Source: Prevotella sp. (GTDB taxonomy: Bacteria > Bacteroidota > Bacteroidia > Bacteroidales > Bacteroidaceae). Taken from it: 64,000 nt of DNA. The notes below the pieces were generated by a model. That model made no database searches, was not told the origin of the DNA, and saw only the letters and a list, made by a program, of their open reading frames with translations. Shown here piece after piece: positions 10,601 through 18,211 of this stretch. The DNA is taken from NCBI GenBank assembly GCA_015060485.1, contig SUYI01000002.1, positions 124,001 through 188,000 of the forward strand, given 5' to 3'. Both the position numbers and the translations under genes were made by a program. Position 1 is the stretch's first letter. Each line of letters starts with the position of its first letter.

Positions 10601-11979
10601 GAAAACACATTGAACTGACGCCCGTGGGCTATGCCATGACGGAGTTTCTGGTCAATCGCAACTATGCTGATAAGTGGAAGCTCATCTCCTCGGGTGTGGG
10701 TCATCATATCCACGAGAGCCGCTGGCTCAGGGATAGCACGTACCTCGACCAGATTGTCCGCACGTGGTACAAAGGCAACGAGGGCAAACCTATGGCAAAG
10801 CTTACCAACTATTCTTCATGGATAGCCCACTCGCTGTGGCAGCGCCACTTGGTGGACGGTCGCAAACAGTGGTACATCGACATGCTGCCCTCGTTGGAGT
10901 GGGAGTATAACCATTGGGAAACGACGCACACCCGCTCCGTCACCGTTCCCACGGTGTCCGGCGATTCCGTCGCCGGAACCTCCGCCTCCCTCTACTGGCA
11001 GGAAGACGTTCGCGATGCGATGGAGGAGACCATCAGTGGCGGACGCAAGAAGAAGTACCTGCGCCCCAGCATCAATGCATACATGTACGGCAACGCGATG
11101 GCCATTGGCAACATCTGCGCTCTTGGCGGTTTTGCCGCCAAGGCCCAGACGTATTTCGCCAAGGCTAACGCCCTTCGCGAAGCCGTCCACGCCAAGCTCT
11201 GGAACGAAGACCACGCGTTCTTCGAGACCCACCGCATTGACTCCTCATCGAACGTGCGCGAAGCCATCGGTTTCATGCCTTGGTATACCCACATGGCTAA
11301 GGACGAGGCGAAATACGCTGTCGCCTGGCTTCAGGTTGGTGACCCCGAAGGTTTCTCTGCTCCTTACGGACTAACCACTGCCGAGCGTCGCCATCCTGAA
11401 TTCCGCACACATGGTGTGGGCAAGTGCGAATGGGATGGTGCCGTTTGGCCCTTTGCCACCAGCCAGACGCTCACAGCCCTTGCCAATTTCGCCAACGACT
11501 ACACCGCCCGTCCTGTGCCCAGCGGTCAAAGTGTGCCCAGCGGTTTTGCCGCTGGGGTTCTCTCCCTCGATTCCCTCTACTTCGCCGAACTCGAAAAGTA
11601 CATGCAGAGCCAGCACATGCGAGGCAAACCCTACATCGGCGAATATCTCGACGAGACCACGGGATATTGGCTCAAAGGCGATCAGGAACGTTCGCGCTAC
11701 TACAACCACTCGACGTTTAACGACCTGATGATTACGGGTCTTTGTGGTTTGCGTCCCCGTCAGGATAACATCATCGAGGTCAACCCCCTGCTGCCTAAAG
11801 ATAAATGGGACTACTTCTGCCTCGACAATGTGCTCTATCATGGTCACAACCTCACCATCCTTTGGGACAAGGACGGTTCCCGCTACCATGCAGGCAAGGG
11901 CCTCCGCGTTTACGTCGACGGCAAACTTGCAGGCCTGCGCGACACCCTCGGCAGGCTCATCGTCGAGCATGCATTATAG
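7696..11979 (+). CDS. Multidomain glycosidase: GH43-like, sialidase-like and MGH1-like modules
   Basis: Secreted 1427-residue enzyme with a signal peptide ending MVSAQ. Residues ~20-330 form a GH43-like five-bladed propeller: RDPSIIR holds the likely catalytic base Asp (~68), CIDATLV the Asp pKa modulator, and MEGPTVL the acid Glu (~236). Residues ~370-680 look like a second, BNR/sialidase-like propeller (SKDGYTWS, SADGGLTW). A beta-sandwich with LamG-like character follows (~700-860). The C-terminal third (~890-1400) is an (alpha/alpha)6 MGH1/GH63-like domain (SASLYWQEDV, CEWDGAVWPF, GLCGLRPRQDN). Three repeat insertions are read in frame (8435, 10954, 11515). It probably debranches arabinose- or rhamnose-containing plant glycans. 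Combining two putative active sites in one chain is unusual; substrates are inferred. Confidence 0.8.
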   Translation: MMKRFCSFFLLLTVCLMVSAQQKVYISTSFHEPATDGLRFIYSRDGWTWQQVDGIWLKPEVGNQRVMRDPSIIRTPDGMFHLVWTSSWRGDRGFGYACSKDLVHWSEQRFIEVMTDTSTVNVWAPELFWDDVKKQAIIIWASCIPGKFPDGLEEHRNNHRLYYTTTKDFKTFAPTKLMIDPGFSCIDATLVKRAKNDYVMVLKDNTRPERDIKVAYAKSPYGPWSKASEPFTGKMMEGPTVLKLDEQIVNSKSSNSKSGWLIYYDRYRLFDFGAHYTKDFVTFEDVSDQTTIPPLHKHGTIFEADETILQGLLNAKKIHYSGKTLSNPNRHDGGLSPVVGVHNIQIMRANREQRSEANGNGWTYNHQPMMAYWNNQFFVHYLCDPKDEHVPPSHTLLQTSKDGYTWSTPLVLFPEVQVPEGFQKPNRPEKAHDLIAIMHQRVGWYVSKSGQLWALGNYGVAFDKKDDPNDGNGMGRVIREVRKDGTLGPIYFIYLNHTYKSYKTYFPFYTKADKATRQACEEILANPRYRMQWVEEADREDPLIPLHKEYKAYCDYTLPDGQIASLWKHALTSTSADGGLTWAQPVERAKGFVNSNAKIWGQRLSDGTYATIYNPSEFRWPLAISLSKDGYEYTTLNLVQGEVPPMRYGGNYKSYGPQYVRGIQEGNGVPKDSDLWVTYSMNKEDMWVAHIPVPVQTEAHNHADSTEFTVGKISDLATWNIHSPVYAPVSLNDGWLTLSDSDPFDYARVERKIPATKELKVSFDLRASQNDKGLLQIEFLDAHGTACSRIELTDEGLMRCKGGARYGGLDRYEPNTTYHIEAVLSVSKRMIEVFINGKKAGQRMFFAPVEAIERVMFRTGSERRFPDVDTPADWDGVLDNAGDKAPTATFAIASVCTVPVGSANGDGAFLRYDDYKHYVDYFNTMEDENIVQAIPNSKAWEWMMQNVPLFDCPNKAFEEMWYYRWWTLRKHIELTPVGYAMTEFLVNRNYADKWKLISSGVGHHIHESRWLRDSTYLDQIVRTWYKGNEGKPMAKLTNYSSWIAHSLWQRHLVDGRKQWYIDMLPSLEWEYNHWETTHTRSVTVPTVSGDSVAGTSASLYWQEDVRDAMEETISGGRKKKYLRPSINAYMYGNAMAIGNICALGGFAAKAQTYFAKANALREAVHAKLWNEDHAFFETHRIDSSSNVREAIGFMPWYTHMAKDEAKYAVAWLQVGDPEGFSAPYGLTTAERRHPEFRTHGVGKCEWDGAVWPFATSQTLTALANFANDYTARPVPSGQSVPSGFAAGVLSLDSLYFAELEKYMQSQHMRGKPYIGEYLDETTGYWLKGDQERSRYYNHSTFNDLMITGLCGLRPRQDNIIEVNPLLPKDKWDYFCLDNVLYHGHNLTILWDKDGSRYHAGKGLRVYVDGKLAGLRDTLGRLIVEHAL
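8435..8469 (+). repeat. In-frame heptanucleotide array in the GH43-like module
   Basis: Units AAATAGT, AAATAGT, AAATCGTC, AAATAGT, AAATCAG are read in frame as a Ser/Asn/Lys-rich insert just after the putative catalytic Glu strand. The base composition is unlike the surrounding gene. Confidence 0.7.
10954..10979 (+). repeat. In-frame 8-bp-stem hairpin, VSGDSVAG type
   Basis: TCCGGCGA and TCGCCGGA pair around a 5-nt loop after GTG. Geometry and reading frame match the GTGCCCAGCGG elements at 11515 and 23953. Confidence 0.55.
11515..11556 (+). repeat. In-frame GTGCCCAGCGG hairpin element, one and a half copies
   Basis: GTGCCCAGCGG occurs twice 21 bases apart; the second copy closes with CCGCTGGG to form an 8-bp stem with a 5-nt loop. 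It is read as VPSGQSVPSGFAAG, in the same frame as the fucI and sufB copies. Confidence 0.7.
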
Positions 11980-12009
11980 TTCACCTGAGCGTCACTCTCT
12001 GAAAAAGTA

Positions 12010-12093
12010 TAATCAATGTCATTGATTTAGCAATCATTGCCTTTGATTTATCAATCAATGTCATTGATTTAACAATCATCGTCGCAGATTTAA
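12010..12093 (+). repeat. Four 21-bp direct repeats in the gap before GH78
   Basis: Four tandem units of exactly 21 bp with consensus CAATCAATGTCATTGATTTAA. They are followed from about 12112 by three ACCTTTT motifs about 22 bp apart, ending next to the ECF-like motif. The spacing of two helical turns suggests a protein-binding array; this is inference. The 234-base gap between GH43/MGH1 and GH78 holds nothing else recognisable. Confidence 0.65.
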
Positions 12094-12175
12094 CTTTGCA
12101 TCCGTCCTCGCCACCTTTTATCTACCGCCTCGCAACCTTTTAGCAGGGCGCTGACGACCTTTTGCGAAGTACCTT

Positions 12176-12202
12176 GATGACAAAACGGGTGGCTTGTGCG
12201 TC
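12176..12202 (+). promoter_or_regulatory. ECF-like promoter motif, GATGAC-N17-CGTC
   Basis: GATGAC (12176-12181) and CGTCTTAATA (from 12199), 17 bp apart. It ends 11 bases before the GH78 ATG and probably drives GH78 plus the methyltransferase fusion. Confidence 0.6.
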
Positions 12203-12213
12203 TTAATAGGAGT

Positions 12214-14616
12214 ATGAGACAGGTCTTGTTATCACTACTGATAGGATTTGTGCTGCCGTTGGTGGCGCAGACTGGCGACAGGAATCATGCGCAGGCAAAC
12301 GCTTTTGGCAATGCCCAGTGGATAGGTGCCATTACGAAAGCTGGCGCCAAGACACCCGTGGGCAGACACTATTCGGGCAGCGTGCTCAAGGAGACGAAGG
12401 CTGCTTGGGAGCAGGCAGACCCTCTGTCGAGACGAAGCATCATCCTGCGTCGTAGTTTCCGTCCCTATAAGACGGTCCGGCAGGCCGAGCTGCGCATCTG
12501 CGGACTGGGCTTCTACGAGGCCAGCATCAATGGGCAGAAGGTGGGCGAGTCGGAGTTTGCCCCCACGTGGAGCGACTACGACAAGACGGTGTACTTCAAC
12601 ACCTATGACGTCACCCAGCTGATTCGGCAGGGCGACAACGAGTTGCGCGTGCTGTTGGGCAATGGTTTTTACAATGAGCAGGGTGGTCGTTACGTGAAGC
12701 TGAAGGTGTCGTTTGGTCCCCCCACGCTGCTTTGTCTGCTTTACGTCACCTACGAAGATGGTATGCGCGAACACCTGTTCAGCGACAGCAAGTGGCAATG
12801 GACAGAGAGTCCGATAACCTTCAACAGCATCTATGGAGGTGAGGATTACGACGCAAGAATGGAAGTCGGAAGTATGATGCCTGATGTCAGAGCCGAACAA
12901 TGGAAGCCCGTAGTGATACAGGAAGCCCCTGAGGGTGTGCTGTGTCCGCAGCTCGTACAGCCCGTAAAGGTGATGGAGCGCTTTCCTGTCAAGGACATTG
13001 TGCGCAAGGATTCTGTCCTTGTGGTCGATATGGGTCAGAACCTCGCTGGCTATCCGGAAATCACCGTCGAAGGTAAGGCGGGGCAAAGGCTGAAGCTCAT
13101 CCCTGGCGAGACGCTGACGGAAGACGGACTCGTGAATCAACGGCAGACAGGACGTCCGCATTACTATACCTATATATTAAAAGGTAATAGCCAAACTAAT
13201 CATAAACCTCAAACCTCAAACCTCAAACCTCAAACATCAGAAGTGTGGCATCCGCGATTCTCGTACTATTCGTTCAGATACTTGCAGATCGAGGGCGATA
13301 TCAACGCGTTGAAGAAGGTGGAGTCGTGCTTCGTCTACAATTCTGCCGAGCGGACAGGCTCGTTTGAGTGCAGCAATCCGCGCATCAATGCCACCCACCG
13401 GTTGATAGACCGTGCCATCAGAAGCAATTGGCAGGCCGTGTGGACCGACTGTCCTTCGCGCGAAAAGCTTGGCTGGCTGGAACAGACGTGGCTGAACGGC
13501 GAGGCGCTGGTGTATAACTACGATGCGCAGAAGATGATTGAGCAGACCATGCAGAACATCGTCGACGCCCAGCACGAGGATGGTTCGGTGCCCGAGATAG
13601 CCCCAGAGTACACGCAGTTTACGGGCTCGTGGGCTCGTCCGTTCCAAGAGTCGCCCGAATGGGGTGGTGCCATCATTGCCCTGCCCATGCTCTGCTTGCG
13701 GCATTATGGCAACTTCGAATTGGCTGAGCGCCATTATGATGCCATGAAGCGCTATGTGGGTTATCTGGCTACGCAGGACTCGTGCTACATTCTAAGACAG
13801 GGCTTAGGCGACTGGTACGACTACGGACCGGGTCGTGCAGGATTCTCGCAGAACACCCCTATGCCGCTGGTGTCGACAGCCCACTATTATCAGTGGATGT
13901 GTAATATGTTCGTGATTGCCAAGGTATTAGGGAAAAAGGAGGATGCTGAGCGGTTCAACACGCAGGCTGACAACATCCGTCAGGCGTTCAACCGCACTTT
14001 CTACGATGCAGAAAAGAAAACCTACGGCACGGGCAGCCAGTGCTCGTTGGCCTTGCCGCTATACTTGAAGATGGTTCCCGAGGGCGATTATCAGGCAGTG
14101 CTTCAGCATCTGATTGACGACATCAAAGCCCACGGAACGCGTCTGACGACAGGTGATGTGGGCAATCGGTATCTCTTCTCGGTGTTGATAGAGAACGACC
14201 AGCGCGAGTTGCTCTACGCAATGCTGAATCACGACGATGTGCCTGGCTATGGCTATCAGATCAAGAAGGGACACACCACGCTGACGGAGCAATGGAATCC
14301 GGATATGGGTGCCTCGATGAACCACTTCATGATGGCACATATCGAGAACTTCCTGATACCCGACCTTCTAGGCATCCAGCGTACTGGCGACTTGATTGAG
14401 ATTCAGCCGCATCCTGTGGGTGACATCATTTGGTGCAAGGGCTCCACGATGAGTGCTCATGGTCCGGTAAAGGTGGAATGGCGCATCTACGAAGGCGTCT
14501 TCACAATGGATATCGATATTCCAGAAGGTGGTTTTGCCGATGTCTATATGCCATTCTCGAATCATGCAGAGAGTGTCACAGAGGGCCGTCACAGATTGAC
14601 GGAAAAGATAAGATAA
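12214..14616 (+). CDS. GH78 alpha-L-rhamnosidase
   Basis: Exported GH78 enzyme, 800 residues from the ATG at 12214. That start gives a signal peptide MRQVLLSLLIGFVLPLVAQ; the track's GTG at 12196 lies inside the promoter motif. N-terminal beta-sandwich domains (LRICGLGFYEASINGQKVGE) precede the (alpha/alpha)6 domain with the family signature WTDCPSREKLGW, whose Glu is the likely catalytic acid, and DWYDYGPG. GH78 removes terminal alpha-L-rhamnose from pectin side chains or plant glycosides. A 7-nt repeat insert (NHKPQTSNLKPQTS) sits at residue ~328 and is shared with the GH106 gene. The methyltransferase fusion starts 26 bases downstream, so both are probably on one transcript. Confidence 0.95.
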   Translation: MRQVLLSLLIGFVLPLVAQTGDRNHAQANAFGNAQWIGAITKAGAKTPVGRHYSGSVLKETKAAWEQADPLSRRSIILRRSFRPYKTVRQAELRICGLGFYEASINGQKVGESEFAPTWSDYDKTVYFNTYDVTQLIRQGDNELRVLLGNGFYNEQGGRYVKLKVSFGPPTLLCLLYVTYEDGMREHLFSDSKWQWTESPITFNSIYGGEDYDARMEVGSMMPDVRAEQWKPVVIQEAPEGVLCPQLVQPVKVMERFPVKDIVRKDSVLVVDMGQNLAGYPEITVEGKAGQRLKLIPGETLTEDGLVNQRQTGRPHYYTYILKGNSQTNHKPQTSNLKPQTSEVWHPRFSYYSFRYLQIEGDINALKKVESCFVYNSAERTGSFECSNPRINATHRLIDRAIRSNWQAVWTDCPSREKLGWLEQTWLNGEALVYNYDAQKMIEQTMQNIVDAQHEDGSVPEIAPEYTQFTGSWARPFQESPEWGGAIIALPMLCLRHYGNFELAERHYDAMKRYVGYLATQDSCYILRQGLGDWYDYGPGRAGFSQNTPMPLVSTAHYYQWMCNMFVIAKVLGKKEDAERFNTQADNIRQAFNRTFYDAEKKTYGTGSQCSLALPLYLKMVPEGDYQAVLQHLIDDIKAHGTRLTTGDVGNRYLFSVLIENDQRELLYAMLNHDDVPGYGYQIKKGHTTLTEQWNPDMGASMNHFMMAHIENFLIPDLLGIQRTGDLIEIQPHPVGDIIWCKGSTMSAHGPVKVEWRIYEGVFTMDIDIPEGGFADVYMPFSNHAESVTEGRHRLTEKIR
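13198..13240 (+). repeat. In-frame heptanucleotide array (AAACCTC) in GH78
   Basis: The header TAATCAT is followed by five 7-nt units AAACCTC/AAACATC, read as NHKPQTSNLKPQTS. The array at 60386 in the GH106 gene has the same header, period and reading frame. Confidence 0.8.
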
Positions 14617-14642
14617 GTGATAAGTGAAAAGGTAAATAAGCG

Positions 14643-17510
14643 ATGAATACTTGGAAAGCGAATCTTGAAGAAACGAAGAAACACTATATCGACTGGTGGA
14701 ACCACAAGGGCATTGTGCTCAACATGTGGGAACACTTTCAGGAAGGCGTCACGCCTCATGCTGACATCCCTGCCCCAAAGCCCTACAAGGACTTGAACCA
14801 ACGATGGTTCGACCCCCAGTGGCGTGCGGAATATCTCGACTGGTATGTGGCGCATTCGTCGCTGATGGCCGATATGTTGCCAGTGGCTAATACACAACTG
14901 GGCCCAGGCTCGCTGGCGGCCATCCTTGGTGGCGTCTTCGAGGGCGGCGAAGATACCATCTGGATTCATCCCCGTCCCGTTGTCGACGGCTCTTCCGTCG
15001 ACGACATTGTCTTCGACCCCAACCACCCCAACTGGCTGTTGCACAAAGACTTGCTTCGTGCTTGCAAGCAGAAAGCCCAAGGCCACTACTATGTGGGTAT
15101 GCCCGACCTGATGGAGGGCCTTGACGTGTTGGCAGCCATCAAGGGAACGGACAAGGTGCTGCTCGATACGGTGATGCAACCCGAGGTGCTGGAGCACCAG
15201 ATGCAACAGATTAACGACATCTACTTCCGTGTGTTCGACGAACTCTACGACATCATCCGCGAGGGCGACGAGATGGCATTCTGCTATTTCTCCAGCTGGG
15301 CGCCAGGCAAGATGTCGAAGTTGCAGAGCGACATCTCGACGATGATCAGCATCGACGACTATCGTCGCTTCGTACAGCCCTTCATCCGCGAACAGTGTCA
15401 GAAGATTGACTATACCCTCTACCACCTTGACGGAGTAGGAGCCATGCACCATCTGGATGCCCTGTTGGAGATCAAGGAATTGAATGCCATCCAGTGGACG
15501 CCTGGTGTGGGAGAGCCACAAGGCGGTTCGCCCAAGTGGTACGACCTCTATCGGAAGATTCTGGCTGGTGGCAAAAGCATCATGGCTTGTTGGGTGACCC
15601 TCGACGAGCTGCGCCCCCTGCTCGACAATATCGGAGGCGAGGGCGTCCATATCGAGATGGACTTCCACAACGAACGTGAGGTGGAACAGGCGATGAAGAT
15701 AGTGGACGACTTCAAAACCAACTATAATCTGCATCCGTCCGACATGAAGGACAACGCTGAGCTCGAAGTAGAGGAAATCATCAAGAGAGTTGAAGGCGGA
15801 GAACTGAGTAATCATGTCTCTCATCTCTCATCTCTCACCTCTCACTTAAATAAAATTCTCATCCTCGATGGAGCGATGGGTACGATGATTCAGCGCTATC
15901 AGTTGCGCGAGGAAGACTTCCGAGGGGCCCGTTTTGCCAACCATCCGAAGGAACTGAAGGGCTGCAACGACGTGCTGTCGCTGACAGCGCCCTTTATCAT
16001 TCGCGACATCCATCGTAAATACCTCGAGGCTGGTGCTGACATCATCGAGACCAACACCTTCAATGCCCAGCGCATCTCGATGGGCGACTATGGCATGCAG
16101 GACTATTGTCGCGACATCAACCTCGCAGCCGCTCTTCTGGCGCGTCAGTGTGCCGACGAGTTCAGCTCGTCGGATAAGCCCCGCTACGTAGCAGGCAGCA
16201 TCGGCCCCACGAGCTGCACGACCTCTGTTTCCACCAGTGGTGAGCCACTTGATAAGAATGTATTGCGCGAGGCCTATGCCGAACAGATACAGGCTCTCGT
16301 TGACGGAGGCGTCGACGCCCTGCTCATCGAAACCATCTTTGACGTAGAGAATGCCCGTATCGCTTTTGAAGAAGCCCAGCGCATTGCTCCGCAACTGCCT
16401 ATCATGCTGAGTTTCAATGTGACGACAGCTGACGGACATAACATGCTGGGACAGGATGTCTGCGCGTTTATCCAAACGCTGAACACGAAGCCCTATTCTG
16501 TTGGTGTCAATTGCGTGAGCGACGTTGCACTGATGGTGCCTCTCGTTTGTCGCTTGGCACAGTTTGGCACACGGGTGAGCCTCTATCCCAATGCAGGCAT
16601 GCCTGATGGCAACGGCCATTATAGCAAGACACCAGAGAGTCTGTTGGCTGACGTCTGGCCATTGCTAGAAGGACATTTCTTGAACATCATTGGTGGCTGT
16701 TGTGGTACGACGGATGCGCATATCCGCCTGTTCGCCAAAGCGGTAGAGCCCGTGCCAGGAATTTTCCTGTCACCGCTGAAAGCAGGAGAAATAGTTCCTG
16801 TAGTTTATGTTCCCGATACAAGTTCCATACCAGGAATTGAGATAAAAATTGAAGATAAGACGGATGCTGATGATCCAGCCGAGCGCCTCTTCGAGGCCAT
16901 TCTCGCAGGCAAGAGCGATGAGGCTGCTGTAGCAACGAAGGAGGCTATCGCACAGGGCATTGCCCCACAAGACCTCATCAATGGTCAGATGATTCGTGCG
17001 ATGGGTGAGGTGGGTCAACGCTTTCAGGATGGCAAGGCCTTTGTGCCCCAGTTGTTGATGGCTGGACGTGCCATGAAGGCAGCCCTCGAATTGCTGAAGC
17101 CTATGATGGCTGGTGCTGCCTCTACGTCGTTGGGCAAGGTGGTGATAGGTACTGTGAAGGGCGACTTGCACGACATCGGTAAGAACCTCGTGGCGTCGAT
17201 GTTGGAAGGCTGTGGTTTCGAGGTTGTCAACATTGGTATCGACGTTTCTGCTGATGCCTTTATTCAGGCCATCAAGGAGAACCAGCCCGACATCCTTTGC
17301 ATGAGTGCGCTGCTGACTACCACGATGGGGTATATGAAAGAAGTCATCGACGCCCTCGAAAAGGCTGGCATTCGCGACCAGGTAAAGGTGATGGTAGGTG
17401 GAGCCCCTGTGACACAGGGTTTTGCCGATGAGATTGGTGCCGATGGTTATAGCGACAATGCCAACTCGGCTGTCGCAGTCGCGAAGCAACTGTTAAAGGT
17501 AAAAAAGTAA
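14643..17510 (+). CDS. Trimodular corrinoid methyltransferase: URO-D-like, homocysteine methyltransferase, B12-binding
   Basis: Cytosolic 955-residue fusion. Residues ~1-385 are a URO-D/MtaA-family domain (WWNHKGIVLNMWEHF; LYHLDGVGAMHHLDALL). It lacks the His-x-Cys zinc motif seen in MtaA/MtbA and in the second URO-D gene here. Residues ~400-705 are a MetH-type homocysteine methyltransferase (ILDGAMGTMIQRY, IETNTFNAQRIS, zinc ligands GVNC ~622 and GGCC ~682). Residues ~735-955 are a corrinoid cap and Rossmann domain with GDLHDIG (~840), carrying the lower-ligand His. MetH's pterin-binding and reactivation domains are absent; reactivation is probably done by the protein at 17529. I infer methyl transfer from an unknown donor via cobalamin to homocysteine. 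The linker at ~388-405 is encoded by a 7-nt repeat array. Confidence 0.85.
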   Translation: MNTWKANLEETKKHYIDWWNHKGIVLNMWEHFQEGVTPHADIPAPKPYKDLNQRWFDPQWRAEYLDWYVAHSSLMADMLPVANTQLGPGSLAAILGGVFEGGEDTIWIHPRPVVDGSSVDDIVFDPNHPNWLLHKDLLRACKQKAQGHYYVGMPDLMEGLDVLAAIKGTDKVLLDTVMQPEVLEHQMQQINDIYFRVFDELYDIIREGDEMAFCYFSSWAPGKMSKLQSDISTMISIDDYRRFVQPFIREQCQKIDYTLYHLDGVGAMHHLDALLEIKELNAIQWTPGVGEPQGGSPKWYDLYRKILAGGKSIMACWVTLDELRPLLDNIGGEGVHIEMDFHNEREVEQAMKIVDDFKTNYNLHPSDMKDNAELEVEEIIKRVEGGELSNHVSHLSSLTSHLNKILILDGAMGTMIQRYQLREEDFRGARFANHPKELKGCNDVLSLTAPFIIRDIHRKYLEAGADIIETNTFNAQRISMGDYGMQDYCRDINLAAALLARQCADEFSSSDKPRYVAGSIGPTSCTTSVSTSGEPLDKNVLREAYAEQIQALVDGGVDALLIETIFDVENARIAFEEAQRIAPQLPIMLSFNVTTADGHNMLGQDVCAFIQTLNTKPYSVGVNCVSDVALMVPLVCRLAQFGTRVSLYPNAGMPDGNGHYSKTPESLLADVWPLLEGHFLNIIGGCCGTTDAHIRLFAKAVEPVPGIFLSPLKAGEIVPVVYVPDTSSIPGIEIKIEDKTDADDPAERLFEAILAGKSDEAAVATKEAIAQGIAPQDLINGQMIRAMGEVGQRFQDGKAFVPQLLMAGRAMKAALELLKPMMAGAASTSLGKVVIGTVKGDLHDIGKNLVASMLEGCGFEVVNIGIDVSADAFIQAIKENQPDILCMSALLTTTMGYMKEVIDALEKAGIRDQVKVMVGGAPVTQGFADEIGADGYSDNANSAVAVAKQLLKVKK
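15807..15845 (+). repeat. Heptanucleotide array forming the linker of the methyltransferase fusion
   Basis: AGTAATCATGT is followed by CTCTCAT, CTCTCAT, CTCTCAC, CTCTCAC. It is read in frame as SNHVSHLSSLTSHL, exactly between the URO-D-like and homocysteine-methyltransferase domains. The header resembles those of the arrays at 13198 and 60386. Confidence 0.75.
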
Positions 17511-17516
17511 TAGGGT

Positions 17517-17540
17517 AAAAAGGCATACTCAAGCCTTTTT
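17517..17540. terminator. Bidirectional terminator between convergent methyltransferase genes
   Basis: AAAAAGGC and GCCTTTTT form an 8-bp stem around an 8-nt loop between the stops at 17510 and 17529. The right arm encodes the last residues of the activation protein. Confidence 0.8.
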
Positions 17541-18176
17541 CTTGCGCTTATAGCATTTTTCAAACGTACAGAGTCCGCAGGTATAATCAAGTTTGCGGAC
17601 TTCTCGTCCCAAGCCAATGATGCCGCTGACGCTCTTGATGGGAACCATCAGCGACGAGTCTGTCAGTGTGATTCCACAGGTGTGCCCATCGAACAAAGGG
17701 AAGAGCCTTTGCTGCTCGCTGACGCGCCAACCGCAGTAGCCTGGCGAGAAGCGGTTGGTATGGTGCCAACCCAATTTGTCGATGCTGAGTTGCAGGCTGT
17801 TCTCCATCTGATCGGCACATTTCTCTGCAATCACCGAACCCAGCGCATCAGCAATAAACACACGAACCATATCGCCCTCTGCTTTCAGACGCTGCTGATA
17901 GGCCTCGTAGTCCATACCAGCGGTGCATACAAAGAGCGCATAAGCCTCTGAGCCCCGCAGCTGACGAAGGATGATCTTACCCATATCGAAGTCGGGCAGT
18001 TCACGAACCACGAAGAAGCAGAACTGTGGACGAAGCCACTGGCACACATCGTCGACAACGGCCTGCGTTTCCTGTTGCGTCGCCTCGTCAGGCAGTGCAC
18101 CATGATAGCCCATCTGCTCGTACACATCAGCAAGGGTTATCTGCAAGTCATTGTAGTCAAGCGTCTTCTGCGTCAC
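17529..18176 (-). CDS. MetH-type B12 reactivation domain protein
   Basis: Stand-alone protein of 215 residues matching the S-adenosylmethionine-binding activation domain of cobalamin-dependent methionine synthase. The signature stretch NRFSPGYCGWRVSEQQRLF is present, followed by CGITLTDSSLMVPIKSVSG, and the C-terminus has a cysteine cluster (YTCGLCTFEKCYKRKKK). In MetH this domain reductively remethylates inactive cob(II)alamin; the extra cysteines suggest a metal-assisted reductive step, which is inference. It is convergent with the URO-D/MetH-like fusion, which lacks this domain, and follows the URO-D gene at 18212-19222 on the same strand. The start is GTG, directly after a 9-nt repeat array. 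It probably reactivates the corrinoid of the fusion. Confidence 0.85.
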   Translation of the reverse strand: MTQKTLDYNDLQITLADVYEQMGYHGALPDEATQQETQAVVDDVCQWLRPQFCFFVVRELPDFDMGKIILRQLRGSEAYALFVCTAGMDYEAYQQRLKAEGDMVRVFIADALGSVIAEKCADQMENSLQLSIDKLGWHHTNRFSPGYCGWRVSEQQRLFPLFDGHTCGITLTDSSLMVPIKSVSGIIGLGREVRKLDYTCGLCTFEKCYKRKKKA

Positions 18177-18177
18177 A

Positions 18178-18206
18178 ATTCGTGCTATTCGTGAAATTCG
18201 TGTTGA
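18178..18206 (-). repeat. Nonanucleotide array upstream of the activation gene
   Basis: Three 9-nt units of ACGAATTTC type run up to the GTG start of the downstream gene. Arrays of the same type and orientation precede the starts at 59903 and 62986. Confidence 0.65.
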
Positions 18207-18211
18207 AAAAA

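Noticed and set aside
14617-14642. B12 riboswitch before the corrinoid methyltransferase fusion
   Set aside because: The gap is only 26 bases of purine-rich repeat, far too short; the leader of the URO-D gene is also too short.
14589-15824. 411-residue minus-strand ORF
   Set aside because: Antisense to the methyltransferase fusion; no motif, composition typical of shadow frames.
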